DNA of 64,000 bases from the NCBI GenBank assembly GCA_964554795.1, contig CAZKQB010000002.1, positions 1 to 64,000 on the forward strand. The letters run 5' to 3'. The DNA comes from SFHK01 sp964554795. Its GTDB lineage: Bacteria > Bacillota > Clostridia > Christensenellales > Aristaeellaceae. Shown here one piece after another: positions 49,445 through 57,478 of this stretch (position 1 is the first letter of the stretch; every line of letters begins with the position of its first letter). Made by a program: the position numbers and the translations under genes. Below the pieces are notes generated by a model, which was not told the DNA's origin, ran no database searches, and saw only the letters and a program-made list of their open reading frames with translations.

Positions 49445-51307
49445 TTACTCCTTAACAGCCAGCCCCAGAATCTTCGTGCTACGCTTGAGGAACGCCACCA
49501 TACGCTCCGCCGTCAACGGCTGACGTGCCATCTCGGCTAAATCGACCACCTGCTCACATACCGTTTTGCGCATATCGGCGTCGCCGTCCTCGCGCTCCAG
49601 ATACGTAATCAGCGGGTGCTTATGGTTCAGCGTGAGCGTACGTTTCTCAGGCAACTGCGCGCCGCCGCCCCACTCGCGAGACATTTCGGTAAACCGACGT
49701 GACTGCTCCTCGACAGTAATCATCGCGGGCATTTCGTCGGATTTCAGCACAGTCAGCTTCACGTCCAGCTCCTTTTCGCCGGTTGCTTCGCGGAACAGCT
49801 CCTGAAGCTTCTTCTCCGCCTCGGCATCCGTCTCTCCCTCTTCCGTCAGGCCGTCCAGTCCTGCGTCCACACGGCGGAATTTCACCTGATCCTCCTTTCC
49901 GGCATACTCGAGGAAGCTCATAAAGTGGTTGTCGATCAGCGTGTCCATCACCACAACGTCCTTGCTCTGGGCTGTGAACATCTCAATCATCTGCGCCTGG
50001 CGCTTTTCGTCGCTAGTGTAGTACATCAGCGTCTCGTCGCCCTCGCAGTTACGCTGCTTGTATTCCTTTGCCGTAAGAAATTCGCCCGCGGTCGTCCGAT
50101 AGACAATGGCCTCCTTCACGCGGCCAAAAAACTTCTCGTCGCGAATGCAGCCGTACTTGACGAACGGATGAATATCCTTCCAGTACTTCTGATAGTCCTC
50201 GCGCTTCGTGTTGAACTCGCTCATCAGGCGATCCGCCACCTTACGGGTGATGTAATCGCTCATCTTGCGCACATAGCCGTCATTTTGCAGGAACGAGCGG
50301 GACACATTCAGCGGTAAATCCGGACAGTCGATCACGCCCTTAAGCAGCATCAGGAATTCCGGAATGACCTCTTTGATGTTGTCCGCCACGAAAACTTGAT
50401 TGTTGTACAGCTTGATTACGCCCTCGCTTGAGGAGAATTCGTTTTTCAGCTTCGGGAAGTACAGAATGCCCTTCAGATTGAACGGGAACTCTGCGTTCAG
50501 GTGAATCCAGAACAACGGATCGTCGTAATCGTGGAATACGTTGTGATAAAACTCCTTGTATTCCTCGTCAGTGCATTCGTTGGGCTTCTTCATCCACAGC
50601 GGATGTACGTCGTTCACCAGAACCGGCGCAACGTCCTTAGGCTCCTTCGGCTCTTCGCCTTCCTTCGGTTCCTCGGGCTTTACAATCTCGCTCACGTAGA
50701 TTTCAACCGGCATGAACGCGCAGTACTTTTCAAGCACCGAGCGCACCGTCCACATGCTCGCGAATTCCTTGTCCTCGTCATTCAGATAAAGGATGACGCT
50801 CGTACCCACCTCGGCGCGGTCGCTTTCCTCGATCTCGTAGGCCATGCCGTCCTCGCTCGTCCAGCGCACGGCCTGCGCGCCGTCCTCGCAGCTCTTCGTG
50901 TCGATGACAACCTTCTTCGACACCATGAAAGCACTGTAGAAGCCCAGACCAAAATGACCGATGATGCCGCCCTTGTCTCCATCCTCCGGCTTATACTGCT
51001 TCAGAAATTCCTCTGCGCCGGAAAACGCGACCTGGCAGATGTACTTCTTGATTTCGTCCGCAGTCATGCCGATGCCGTTATCCGTAACGGTCAGCGTACC
51101 CGCATCCTTGTCGCATACCACATCTACGCGGTACACCTCACGCGCCGTCTTCTCGCCGCGAGAAGCAAGCATCCTGTATTTCGCAATGGCATCGCAACCG
51201 TTGGAAACGATCTCTCTCAGAAAAATATCTTTATCGGAATACAGCCACTTTTTAATCACAGGCATGATATTCTGCGCATGAATGGAAATGCTTCCCTTTT
51301 CCGCCAT
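49445..51307 (-). CDS. htpG: Chaperone HtpG (Hsp90)
   Basis: The product is 620 aa, full length. The GHKL ATP-binding motifs are present: LREIVSNGCDAIAKY (Glu/Asn helix I), LTVTDNGIGMTADEI, and GHFGLGFYSAFMV. The middle and C-terminal domains are complete and the protein ends without the MEEVD of eukaryotic Hsp90, as expected in bacteria. The start ATG 51307 has GGGAGGGG upstream. Expression is from a consensus promoter with a CIRCE operator, pointing to HrcA control of the heat-shock response. Confidence 0.96.
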   Translation of the reverse strand: MAEKGSISIHAQNIMPVIKKWLYSDKDIFLREIVSNGCDAIAKYRMLASRGEKTAREVYRVDVVCDKDAGTLTVTDNGIGMTADEIKKYICQVAFSGAEEFLKQYKPEDGDKGGIIGHFGLGFYSAFMVSKKVVIDTKSCEDGAQAVRWTSEDGMAYEIEESDRAEVGTSVILYLNDEDKEFASMWTVRSVLEKYCAFMPVEIYVSEIVKPEEPKEGEEPKEPKDVAPVLVNDVHPLWMKKPNECTDEEYKEFYHNVFHDYDDPLFWIHLNAEFPFNLKGILYFPKLKNEFSSSEGVIKLYNNQVFVADNIKEVIPEFLMLLKGVIDCPDLPLNVSRSFLQNDGYVRKMSDYITRKVADRLMSEFNTKREDYQKYWKDIHPFVKYGCIRDEKFFGRVKEAIVYRTTAGEFLTAKEYKQRNCEGDETLMYYTSDEKRQAQMIEMFTAQSKDVVVMDTLIDNHFMSFLEYAGKEDQVKFRRVDAGLDGLTEEGETDAEAEKKLQELFREATGEKELDVKLTVLKSDEMPAMITVEEQSRRFTEMSREWGGGAQLPEKRTLTLNHKHPLITYLEREDGDADMRKTVCEQVVDLAEMARQPLTAERMVAFLKRSTKILGLAVKE

Positions 51308-51336
51308 AAAAACCCCTCCCTTTCGGTAACAGCTTC

Positions 51337-51365
51337 ATTTTACCCCGTTTATCTGTCAGTGTCAA
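51337..51365 (-). promoter_or_regulatory. Sigma-A promoter of htpG
   Basis: Minus strand: perfect -35 TTGACA (51360-51365), 17-bp spacer, -10 TAAAAT (51337-51342), 29 bp before the htpG start. Confidence 0.85.
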
Positions 51366-51371
51366 GCGTTT

Positions 51372-51398
51372 TTAGCACTCATCTCGTTCGAGTGCTAA
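51372..51398. promoter_or_regulatory. CIRCE operator (HrcA binding site)
   Basis: An exact match to the consensus inverted repeat, TTAGCACTC (51372-51380), 9-nt spacer, GAGTGCTAA (51390-51398). It lies just upstream of the htpG -35, six bases away, rather than in the usual position between promoter and start codon. HrcA binding there would still occlude polymerase. Confidence 0.95.
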
Positions 51399-51609
51399 CA
51401 TTTTACATTTCTTATCTCCTTTGAGCTCTGCATGCTTTTCCACATGTAATCGTCTGAACGCTGCAGTCTGATCTGCCGAAGACGCTCTCCATCAAGGTGT
51501 TCATAGTCGATTATTTTCAAGTCCTCATCGCAGACGGCTTCACAGGCGTTTTGAAGCCGGTATAAAGCTGCATAGATTCATTGGCCGTAAGAACAATCGG
51601 ATCAAACAT
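51395..51609 (-). pseudogene. Possible remnant of a small gene, frameshifted
   Basis: In the otherwise empty space upstream of htpG, the minus strand shows MFDPIVLTANESM from ATG 51609. With one frame change near 51575 this continues as an uninterrupted, natural-looking segment (LYRLQNACEAVCDEDLKIID, then YEHLDGERLRQIRLQRSDDY) up to a stop inside the CIRCE box. No family is recognised. It may be a decayed small ORF or chance coding potential. Confidence 0.3.
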
Positions 51610-51725
51610 TTCAAGGTGGATTCCCCAATCTCTGCACCCGCACTAAGAAGTGAACCTTGAAGCATAACCTTTAACTATCCGCCATCGAAAATAGAAATCA
51701 AATCGATAGGAATAATAAATAGGAA

Positions 51726-51758
51726 TAAAAAGGTGCCGGCTTCACAGGAAACCGGCAC
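51726..51758 (-). terminator. Intrinsic terminator of the secreted propeller-like gene
   Basis: On the minus strand, GTGCCGGTTTC pairs with GAAGCCGGCAC (one mismatch-type G-T, 4-nt loop 'CTGT' region) and is followed by CCTTTTTATT, 17 bp after the stop. Confidence 0.75.
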
Positions 51759-51774
51759 AATGTATTTATTGACT

Positions 51775-52797
51775 TCAGGCCCAATCGTCGAGAGAATCGG
51801 TTTCATCGTCCATTGACCAGTCGGCATCACCGTCGGTCGCTTCATCTAGGAAGGACTGGTTCCAATCCTCTGCCCAATCGCCGCCCCAGTCGCCGTCGGA
51901 GAAGTCCGAGAAGGTGATTTCCCCCGTTTTTCCATCATCATAGGTCATAATGAGAAGGCTTTCGTCATCCCAGCCAATCGATCCCGAGAAGTCGTCTGGC
52001 AGATAGACGAGTTGAGTTGCGAGGGTATAGAGATCCATCACATACAGAAGATCGCTGCCCTGGTAAGGCACGACGAGCAGCAGCTTACTGCCGTCCGGGG
52101 AAAGAGAAGCGTCCGTCGGAGAAAGCAGCTTGCCCGTGACGATTTTCTCCACGAACGCGCTGGATGTATCGGTCGCATAGCCATAAGCATCGTACAGGTT
52201 TTCCATTGACACGGCTTCGGCATTCAGAGAACCGGGCTCAACGACGATAAACGAATCAAAGCCCTGCAGCGCACCCCAGAATACGTTGAACACGCAAAGA
52301 GCCGGAACGCTTTCGCCGTTGTTATCCAGCCACATCAGGACGTAACCGCTGGAAGTCAGCGGAGAATACTCCATGCACTCGGGGCGCAGCTCCTTTGTGG
52401 CAGCCGGGAAGGGATAAAAATTGGAAACATAGTTTTCACCATCGGCAACGATGTGAAGAATGTCCGACTTGGCGGTTTCATCCAGATTTTTGCGGAGAAC
52501 AAATACGTTGCCGTCCGCGTCCGCGCGGATGGAAAGGCATTCATACTGCGCATCCAACTGAGCAATGGTTTTAAAATCGCCGCCCTCGGACAGCACGATA
52601 ACGTCATAGCCCGCTTCCGTATGAATCAAATAGTAGATATTCTGGTCATATGGGCTGACATAGGCATCAATCGCGCCGGCATCGGCAGCCGCGACTTTTC
52701 CATTTTCAGTAATGGAGGTATCTGTCAGACGCACCTCCGCCGAGGCACAGGTTGCCAACAGCACGAAGCACACAAGAAGCGAAAGCAGCTTTTTCAT
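51775..52797 (-). CDS. Secreted propeller-like protein, function unknown
   Basis: The product is 340 aa, with a signal peptide (MKKLLSLLVCFVLLATCASA). C17 in the segment LLATCASA could be a lipobox Cys, but normal signal peptidase I cleavage after ASA is equally likely. The mature part shows repeated strand segments of the kind ...DGNVFVLRKN..., ...DASLSPDGSKLLLVVPY... and ...DLLYVMDLYTLATQLVYLP, resembling beta-propeller blades of the TolB/WD type. The C-terminal ~45 residues are extremely acidic and Trp/Asp-rich. No family can be named. It has its own promoter and terminator, so it is monocistronic. Confidence 0.7.
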   Translation of the reverse strand: MKKLLSLLVCFVLLATCASAEVRLTDTSITENGKVAAADAGAIDAYVSPYDQNIYYLIHTEAGYDVIVLSEGGDFKTIAQLDAQYECLSIRADADGNVFVLRKNLDETAKSDILHIVADGENYVSNFYPFPAATKELRPECMEYSPLTSSGYVLMWLDNNGESVPALCVFNVFWGALQGFDSFIVVEPGSLNAEAVSMENLYDAYGYATDTSSAFVEKIVTGKLLSPTDASLSPDGSKLLLVVPYQGSDLLYVMDLYTLATQLVYLPDDFSGSIGWDDESLLIMTYDDGKTGEITFSDFSDGDWGGDWAEDWNQSFLDEATDGDADWSMDDETDSLDDWA

Positions 52798-52836
52798 AAT
52801 GGTTCTCCCTTCGTATAAAAGCTCTTATACAGGTTC

Positions 52837-52865
52837 AGTATACCATGCAAATGGTTGTCCGTCAA
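52837..52865 (-). promoter_or_regulatory. Promoter of the secreted propeller-like gene
   Basis: Minus strand: -35 TTGACG (52860-52865), 17-bp spacer, -10 TATACT (52837-52842). Just downstream is a perfect inverted repeat, GTATAA-aagctc-TTATAC (52813-52830), within the leader. It could be an operator. Confidence 0.7.
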
Positions 52866-52973
52866 GAAAAATGCATAGACCGACACAAAAACGGCCTAAA
52901 GGCGAAGCATTGTCTGCGCAAAAATTAACACAGAAAAATCGAATCAAAATTTCGTTAAGCGCCAAAAATACGC

Positions 52974-53002
52974 TGTACAACGCGCGCGGGACGTGCTATA
53001 AT
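52974..53002 (+). promoter_or_regulatory. Promoter of the zinc-ribbon protein gene
   Basis: Plus strand: -35 TGTACA (52974-52979), 17-bp spacer, perfect -10 TATAAT (52997-53002). The ~125-nt leader that follows contains GGTTAGCC/GGTGGTTACC-type complementary segments and may be structured. It matches no riboswitch class that I know. Confidence 0.6.
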
Positions 53003-53135
53003 ATATATAAGCCCTGTAATGAAAGAACCCTGGTTAGCCGTATCCCTCCCGGTGGTTACCCCTGCCGATGAAAGGAACGAATCAACAAGGCGATCAATCA
53101 TCAGACAGAGGCCATCAGTAGAGGAGGATTTACCC

Positions 53136-53432
53136 ATGTACGAAGACAAGACTTTGGTTTGCCGCGAGTGTGGCAACGAGTTCGTGTTCACCGCTTCCGA
53201 GCAGCAGTTCTACGCCGATAAGGGCTTCCAGAATGAGCCCGGCCGTTGCCCTGCCTGCCGTGCCGCCCGCCGTCAGCAGAACGGTGGCAACAGCAACCGT
53301 GGCGAGCGTCAGATGTATGACGTGATCTGCGATGGCTGCGGCCGTCCCACTCAGGTTCCCTTCCAGCCCCGCGGAGACCGTCCGGTCTACTGCCGTGAGT
53401 GCTTCGAAGCCAACCGTCAGAGCCGCTATTAA
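53136..53432 (+). CDS. Probable zinc-ribbon protein with two CxxC pairs per half
   Basis: The product is 98 aa from ATG 53136 with GAGGAGG upstream. It has two zinc ribbons. The first is CRECGNEFVFTASEQQFYADKG...CPACR (C9/C12 and C38/C41). The second is CDGCGRPTQVPF...YCRECF (C66/C69 and C86/C89). This matches a family of small proteins annotated only as probable zinc-ribbon and common in Clostridia. It has an independent promoter, long leader and strong terminator, so probably high and separate expression. The function is unknown. An RNA- or ribosome-related role is only a guess. Confidence 0.85.
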   Translation: MYEDKTLVCRECGNEFVFTASEQQFYADKGFQNEPGRCPACRAARRQQNGGNSNRGERQMYDVICDGCGRPTQVPFQPRGDRPVYCRECFEANRQSRY

Positions 53433-53446
53433 TTGATAGCTTCCTA

Positions 53447-53478
53447 CGTCTTCCGGTTTTTCCGGAAGGCGTTTTTTT
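53447..53478 (+). terminator. Intrinsic terminator of the zinc-ribbon gene
   Basis: A 10-bp stem (CGTCTTCCGG at 53447-53456, CCGGAAGGCG at 53462-53471, one G-T) with a T5 loop and a seven-T tail. Confidence 0.88.
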
Positions 53479-53562
53479 GATGTAAAGCTAATCCAGCGCC
53501 GCATTTGCGGTCTTTTTTATACCGACCGCTTCGTTAAATCAGAGAATGCAACCTACAGTTGC

Positions 53563-53591
53563 TTGCAACCAACCATATTTCATGCTATGAT
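53563..53591 (+). promoter_or_regulatory. Promoter of the XRE-repeat protein gene
   Basis: Plus strand: -35 TTGCAA (53563-53568), 17-bp spacer, -10 TATGAT (53586-53591). A short inverted repeat, GCAAC-ctaca-GTTGC, adjoins the -35 and could be an autoregulatory operator for the encoded HTH protein. Confidence 0.65.
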
Positions 53592-53637
53592 GAGCTCACG
53601 TCAGCAAATCTGATCGACAAGCAAGGAGGTTTTTTAT

Positions 53638-55464
53638 ATGGGTATTGATAATCGTGTTGTAGGTGCTACCATTACAAGGCTGCGTATGAGTGCAGGTATG
53701 ACCCAGCAGCAGCTGGCTGCCGGGCTGAATGTTTCCCATCAGGCAGTATCGAAATGGGAAAAGGGCGCGGCGCTCCCTGACATCCAAACGCTTCTCTCCC
53801 TCACGCAGATGTTTGGCGTAACCATCGAACAGCTGCTAAGCGGTAACCTTCCGAACGACGAGCCGGAAGAAGACGTCGCCGAGGAAGCCAATGACGAGGA
53901 ACCGCTCTACGGCGAGCCTGTTTTTAAGGATGAAGAGCCCTCCTCCATCGAAAAGTGGATTCGCGGTGCCATTCCGGATATTCAAAAGGCTGCCGGAAGC
54001 GCCTATCGCGCCGTAGTTGACTTCGGCGAAAACCTCGGAACCCAGATTTCCGACGCGATAAACCGTTCCACGCAGAAGGACACAAAGGGCAGCGACAACG
54101 ACGCTGAGCGCAAGCATGAGGAATTAGAAGCCAAACGCCAAGCGCTCGAAACACGGCGCGACGCACTTGAACAAGCATTGGATGCGCTTCGAGATGCACA
54201 TGACAACATCGATGACGCGGAAGCCCATACGGACAGTATGGAGGATGAGATGGAAGAGCGTCTCGATGAAATGGAGGATGAGCTGGATCAGCTCGAAGCC
54301 GAATTGGACGAGCTGGAGGACGAGGAATACGAAGAAGATGAGGAAGACGAAGAAGATGTTGATATCAATGTCGATGTCGAAGATGTTAGGGACGATGCAG
54401 CTCCGTCAGACGAAGCGCAAACGACCGTTTCCGATGCGAACAACGGCCTGAACAATCTGACAATCGATCAGGTCATTCAAATGGCGCCGTTTATGACGCG
54501 TGCAGCGCTGGACGAAATTGCCTATTCGCTTCTGAAGGACAATGCCAATTTCAGCCAGCTGATACGCCTTGCGCCCTTCCTTTCCCGCGATACGCTCAAC
54601 TCCATTGCCGAAGGTCTGCTGTCCACCCCCGCCAATAGGAAGAATATTGGATCGCTCGCGCCGTTCTTAGGCAGCGATCAGCTCTACCGGCTGCTGCTCA
54701 ACAATCTGGATTGTCTGGACTGGGAGCTGATGAAGCGCGTAGCGCCGTTTCTCAAGCGCAGCATGGTCGATTCGTTGATGTCCTACCTGTCCACCGGAAG
54801 GAAGCCCACCTGCGAACGCAGGACCGAGAAAAGTGCTTCGGGCTTCACCGAGACCATTCAACAGGTTTCGTCCGACCTTGGCAGCATTGCGGGAGACCTG
54901 ATCGGCTATTGTAAGCGCGTCAGCGACCCGTTCCGGCAAAAGACCGCCGCACCAGCACCGTCCGAAACGCCAAATCCCACTGAAGCTCCAAATATGCATA
55001 AGACAGTCAAAGCACCCAGTGAAATGCGTGACAAAGTTGCCCGCGCGGCACTGAATGCCGGCAATTGGGACTGGCTGAACGCCAATCTGGAATCCATCGG
55101 CGACCGTTCGCTGCTGCTTAACATTGCAGTACAGGCGGCAAAGTGCCCCGAGGATCATTCTGAGCTCGTATGCCGCGCGGCACTTTTGCTCGACTCTGCG
55201 CAGCTGGAAGGCCTTTTTAACGCCGTTCTCGATGCAAACGCATGGAATACCGTTATCGGCCTGAAATCCGTTGCCAACGAAGCTATCGCCGATCTGGTCA
55301 TCAGCCGCGCCGTCAAGGTAGACGAAGCCCGCCGTTCGGAGGCTTATCATGCCATCGAGATTTTCGCGCCGCTGATGAGCCATGCCCTTCTGGACCAGAT
55401 CACTGAAGAGGCGCTGTCTGAGGAAAACTGGCCGCTGATCAACGCCCTCACCGAGGTTTTCTGA
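53638..55464 (+). CDS. XRE-type HTH regulator fused to acidic coiled coil and 29-residue helical repeats
   Basis: The product is 608 aa from ATG 53638 behind AAGGAGG. Residues 5-65 are a Cro/C1-type HTH (RLRMSAGMTQQQLAAGLNVS, HQAVSKWEKG). Residues ~155-235 form a highly charged coiled coil that turns into an almost purely acidic stretch (226-248). Helical repeats beginning APF(L/M) follow at residues 283, 312, 341 and 369, spaced 28-29. A related helical region continues to the C-terminus (IEIFAPLMSHALLDQITEEAL). The HTH is standard, but I know no named family with this whole design. It could be a transcription factor with a protein-interaction platform, or a nucleoid-type protein. Confidence 0.75.
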   Translation: MGIDNRVVGATITRLRMSAGMTQQQLAAGLNVSHQAVSKWEKGAALPDIQTLLSLTQMFGVTIEQLLSGNLPNDEPEEDVAEEANDEEPLYGEPVFKDEEPSSIEKWIRGAIPDIQKAAGSAYRAVVDFGENLGTQISDAINRSTQKDTKGSDNDAERKHEELEAKRQALETRRDALEQALDALRDAHDNIDDAEAHTDSMEDEMEERLDEMEDELDQLEAELDELEDEEYEEDEEDEEDVDINVDVEDVRDDAAPSDEAQTTVSDANNGLNNLTIDQVIQMAPFMTRAALDEIAYSLLKDNANFSQLIRLAPFLSRDTLNSIAEGLLSTPANRKNIGSLAPFLGSDQLYRLLLNNLDCLDWELMKRVAPFLKRSMVDSLMSYLSTGRKPTCERRTEKSASGFTETIQQVSSDLGSIAGDLIGYCKRVSDPFRQKTAAPAPSETPNPTEAPNMHKTVKAPSEMRDKVARAALNAGNWDWLNANLESIGDRSLLLNIAVQAAKCPEDHSELVCRAALLLDSAQLEGLFNAVLDANAWNTVIGLKSVANEAIADLVISRAVKVDEARRSEAYHAIEIFAPLMSHALLDQITEEALSEENWPLINALTEVF

Positions 55465-55714
55465 TCCTCCCGTCTGTAAATGTCAAGAGTCGCCTACGTT
55501 TTCTGCGCAGGCGACCCTTGTGCGTCCGAGGCGCAGCTCCAAATGCAATCCTCGCAGCAATCTCTCTGCCCTGCGTAGGCCACAGCCTCTAAAGCATGTG
55601 CGCCATCTTCACTCGCCCGCACCTTCAGCTGCAGAAGAAAACACCCTGCCTGCGGCAGGCATACGCGCACACCCCTCTCTCATACCATTGTCTTGCAAAA
55701 AGGAGGGCGTACAC

Positions 55715-55981
55715 ATGCCGATACCGTGGGCTCTTGTCGTTTGTTTTCTGTTGGGTCTGCTGCTGATCGCGTTGGTCGGACGTCTTCTGATCGTCCCCGG
55801 ACGCTTTTTCTGGCGGCTTCTTCTCAGCGGCGTAGCTGGTGCGCTGATTCTCGCCGCCTTTAACCTTTTGACGCCGCTCACACATCTGTCGGTGCACATC
55901 AATCCTTTTACCGCGCTATCCGTCGGCTTCCTCGGTATTCCCGGCACGCTCCTGCTAATTGCGCTCAACCTTTTTCTGTAA
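55715..55981 (+). CDS. bofA: BofA-family pro-sigma-K processing inhibitor
   Basis: The product is 88 aa, the normal BofA size, from ATG 55715 with AAGGAGGG; a longer in-frame upstream reading is not supported. It has two membrane helices (about 8-27 and 33-53) and a third hydrophobic C-terminal segment. The end NPFTALSVGFLGIPGTLLLIALNLF is the conserved BofA C-terminal motif. In Bacillus, BofA sits in the outer forespore membrane and holds SpoIVFB inactive until checkpoint release. Its presence indicates an endospore-forming lineage. Its usual neighbour recR is not here. Confidence 0.85.
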   Translation: MPIPWALVVCFLLGLLLIALVGRLLIVPGRFFWRLLLSGVAGALILAAFNLLTPLTHLSVHINPFTALSVGFLGIPGTLLLIALNLFL

Positions 55982-56253
55982 GTGAATGCGCATCACATAC
56001 TTCACTAAATAGCGATATATTCTGCGCTCTCCTATTCAATATGCATCTTTGGCCTCCGTTCACGCCTGCCATCATTGGAATGTCATAATCTGAACGTCAG
56101 TCCATCCTATTTCTGTCCTTCTCGTTTATCCACTTTCCGATCACATTCCGCAAAGCCGAGCTCTTCAGCTCAACGAATCATTCGGTCATTGTCCAACCTG
56201 TTTTTTGCCCTTGATCTCTGATTTGAAGATTGATGCAGCCTTAAGTCCTTTTT
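55982..56253. other. Intergenic stretch with nothing recognised
   Basis: I see no open reading frame with a ribosome site, no RNA gene, no clear terminator and no repeat between bofA and the Sel1-Nudix gene. It is more AT-rich than the flanking genes. Confidence 0.5.
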
Positions 56254-57108
56254 TCAGGCCTTGGTCGTAACCTCCCCCAATAATTTCTGCGCTTCGGCAT
56301 ACAGCTTTGGTGAAGTCAGCGGATATGTAAGCTCGGCAGGGAGAGTATCAAACATCTTCGTTTCTTTCATTTCGCTTTCAGGAAGCTTGCCAAGAGAATG
56401 AACCACCGCAAGGAAAACCATTCCGTTCGAGCAGCTTTGACGATCGAACCCCCAATAGTCGCACACGGGATAGATGTCGGCCTCCTTAATTCCGCTTTCT
56501 TCAAAAAGCTCACGCTTTGCACATTCAAGCGGGGTTTCTCCCTCCTCGATATGACCGCCCTGCGTTTCCCAGGTATTGCGCTGCTTGTGCTTTGAAAGAA
56601 TCCATTTGCCTTGATAAGAGGCACAGATTACCGTGTACTTGTATCTTTCAAGGTATCCAAGCGGATAAATTCTGCACCTGAGCTCTTTGCGAATCTCCTC
56701 ACGGTCAATTGTCGAAGCATTCAGATCAATACCAAGCTCCCTGCACTTTTCAATTGCAAGGTCATGATCCTGCCAAGCGGCCTGCCGATACCAGAAGCTG
56801 GCTTGCTCCGCATCGCGCTCCACGCCGATGGCATCCTCATAGAACCACGCGAGGTTGCATTGCCCGTCACGGTCGCCGTGGTCGGCGGCTCTGCGCGTCC
56901 AATAGACTGCCTTTTCAAGATCCTTCTCAACGCCCAGCCCGTCGTAATAGAAATAGCCAACCTGACATTCAGCAAGCGGATAGCCCTGCTCGGCAAGCGC
57001 CAGATGCCCTGCAAAGCACTTTTCATATTGCCGTGTATTAAAATATTTTTCAATCAGCTCGTTGCAAATATCCAGCTCTCTGCAAGGCTTGTAATAGGAC
57101 TCTGGCAT
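56254..57108 (-). CDS. Sel1-repeat / Nudix hydrolase fusion protein
   Basis: The product is 284 aa. The N-terminal half carries Sel1-like (TPR-type) repeats: AECQVGYFYYDGLGVEKDLEKAVYWTRRAA (residues ~46-75) and GQCNLAWFYEDAIGVERDAEQASFWYRQAA (~82-111). The C-terminal half is a Nudix domain with a perfect box, G185-x5-E191-x7-R199-E-L-x-E203-E204-x-G206. Nudix enzymes cleave nucleoside-diphosphate-linked compounds using Mg2+ bound by the Glu residues. Sel1 repeats bind other proteins. The combination is uncommon; it suggests a Nudix enzyme tethered to a partner. It is soluble and appears to be monocistronic. Confidence 0.82.
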   Translation of the reverse strand: MPESYYKPCRELDICNELIEKYFNTRQYEKCFAGHLALAEQGYPLAECQVGYFYYDGLGVEKDLEKAVYWTRRAADHGDRDGQCNLAWFYEDAIGVERDAEQASFWYRQAAWQDHDLAIEKCRELGIDLNASTIDREEIRKELRCRIYPLGYLERYKYTVICASYQGKWILSKHKQRNTWETQGGHIEEGETPLECAKRELFEESGIKEADIYPVCDYWGFDRQSCSNGMVFLAVVHSLGKLPESEMKETKMFDTLPAELTYPLTSPKLYAEAQKLLGEVTTKA

Positions 57109-57478
57109 GTTTCTCTCCTTAAATCAAATTCTTTTCGTCAGGCCGTTTTGCCGCAAGCCGTATCGTATCCTCCATAAATACAGCGCAAGATTCGCATCCG
57201 CTAAAGGGGCATTCTGGCTCAGATGTTCAAGCTCTGGCCGCTGATATGCCGTTTGAAACTTCGTTTTCCACAGCTAAGTAGTGAATGGCGATATACTACC
57301 ATCGTTACGCCTCAGGTCAGCACAACCGCTATCCATTGTAAAGCACAACACAATGCCTTTTTCTCTTTCATACCTTTCAAAGACAGACGACGTCCAACCG
57401 AAGCTGAATGTCACCTATCTCATCCAATCCTGTTTGGCAATTTCCGTCTTTTTCGTGCACAGCTTCCGTCGGCATTTC
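57109..57478. other. 370-bp intergenic stretch, nothing recognised
   Basis: This region upstream of the Sel1-Nudix gene and downstream of the GpsA-family gene holds no supported ORF, RNA or hairpin terminator. Short open frames across it lack ribosome sites and recognisable sequence. It must contain the promoter of the Sel1-Nudix gene, but no convincing 17-bp-spaced hexamer pair is visible. Confidence 0.5.

Noticed and set aside
51372..51398. Reading the inverted repeat upstream of htpG as a terminator
   Set aside because: It has no T-tract and matches the CIRCE consensus exactly, next to a heat-shock chaperone gene.
55486..55516. GTCGCCT...AGGCGAC hairpin after the XRE gene as terminator
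   Set aside because: The stem is reasonable, but no T-tract follows, so it is at most a weak or partial terminator.
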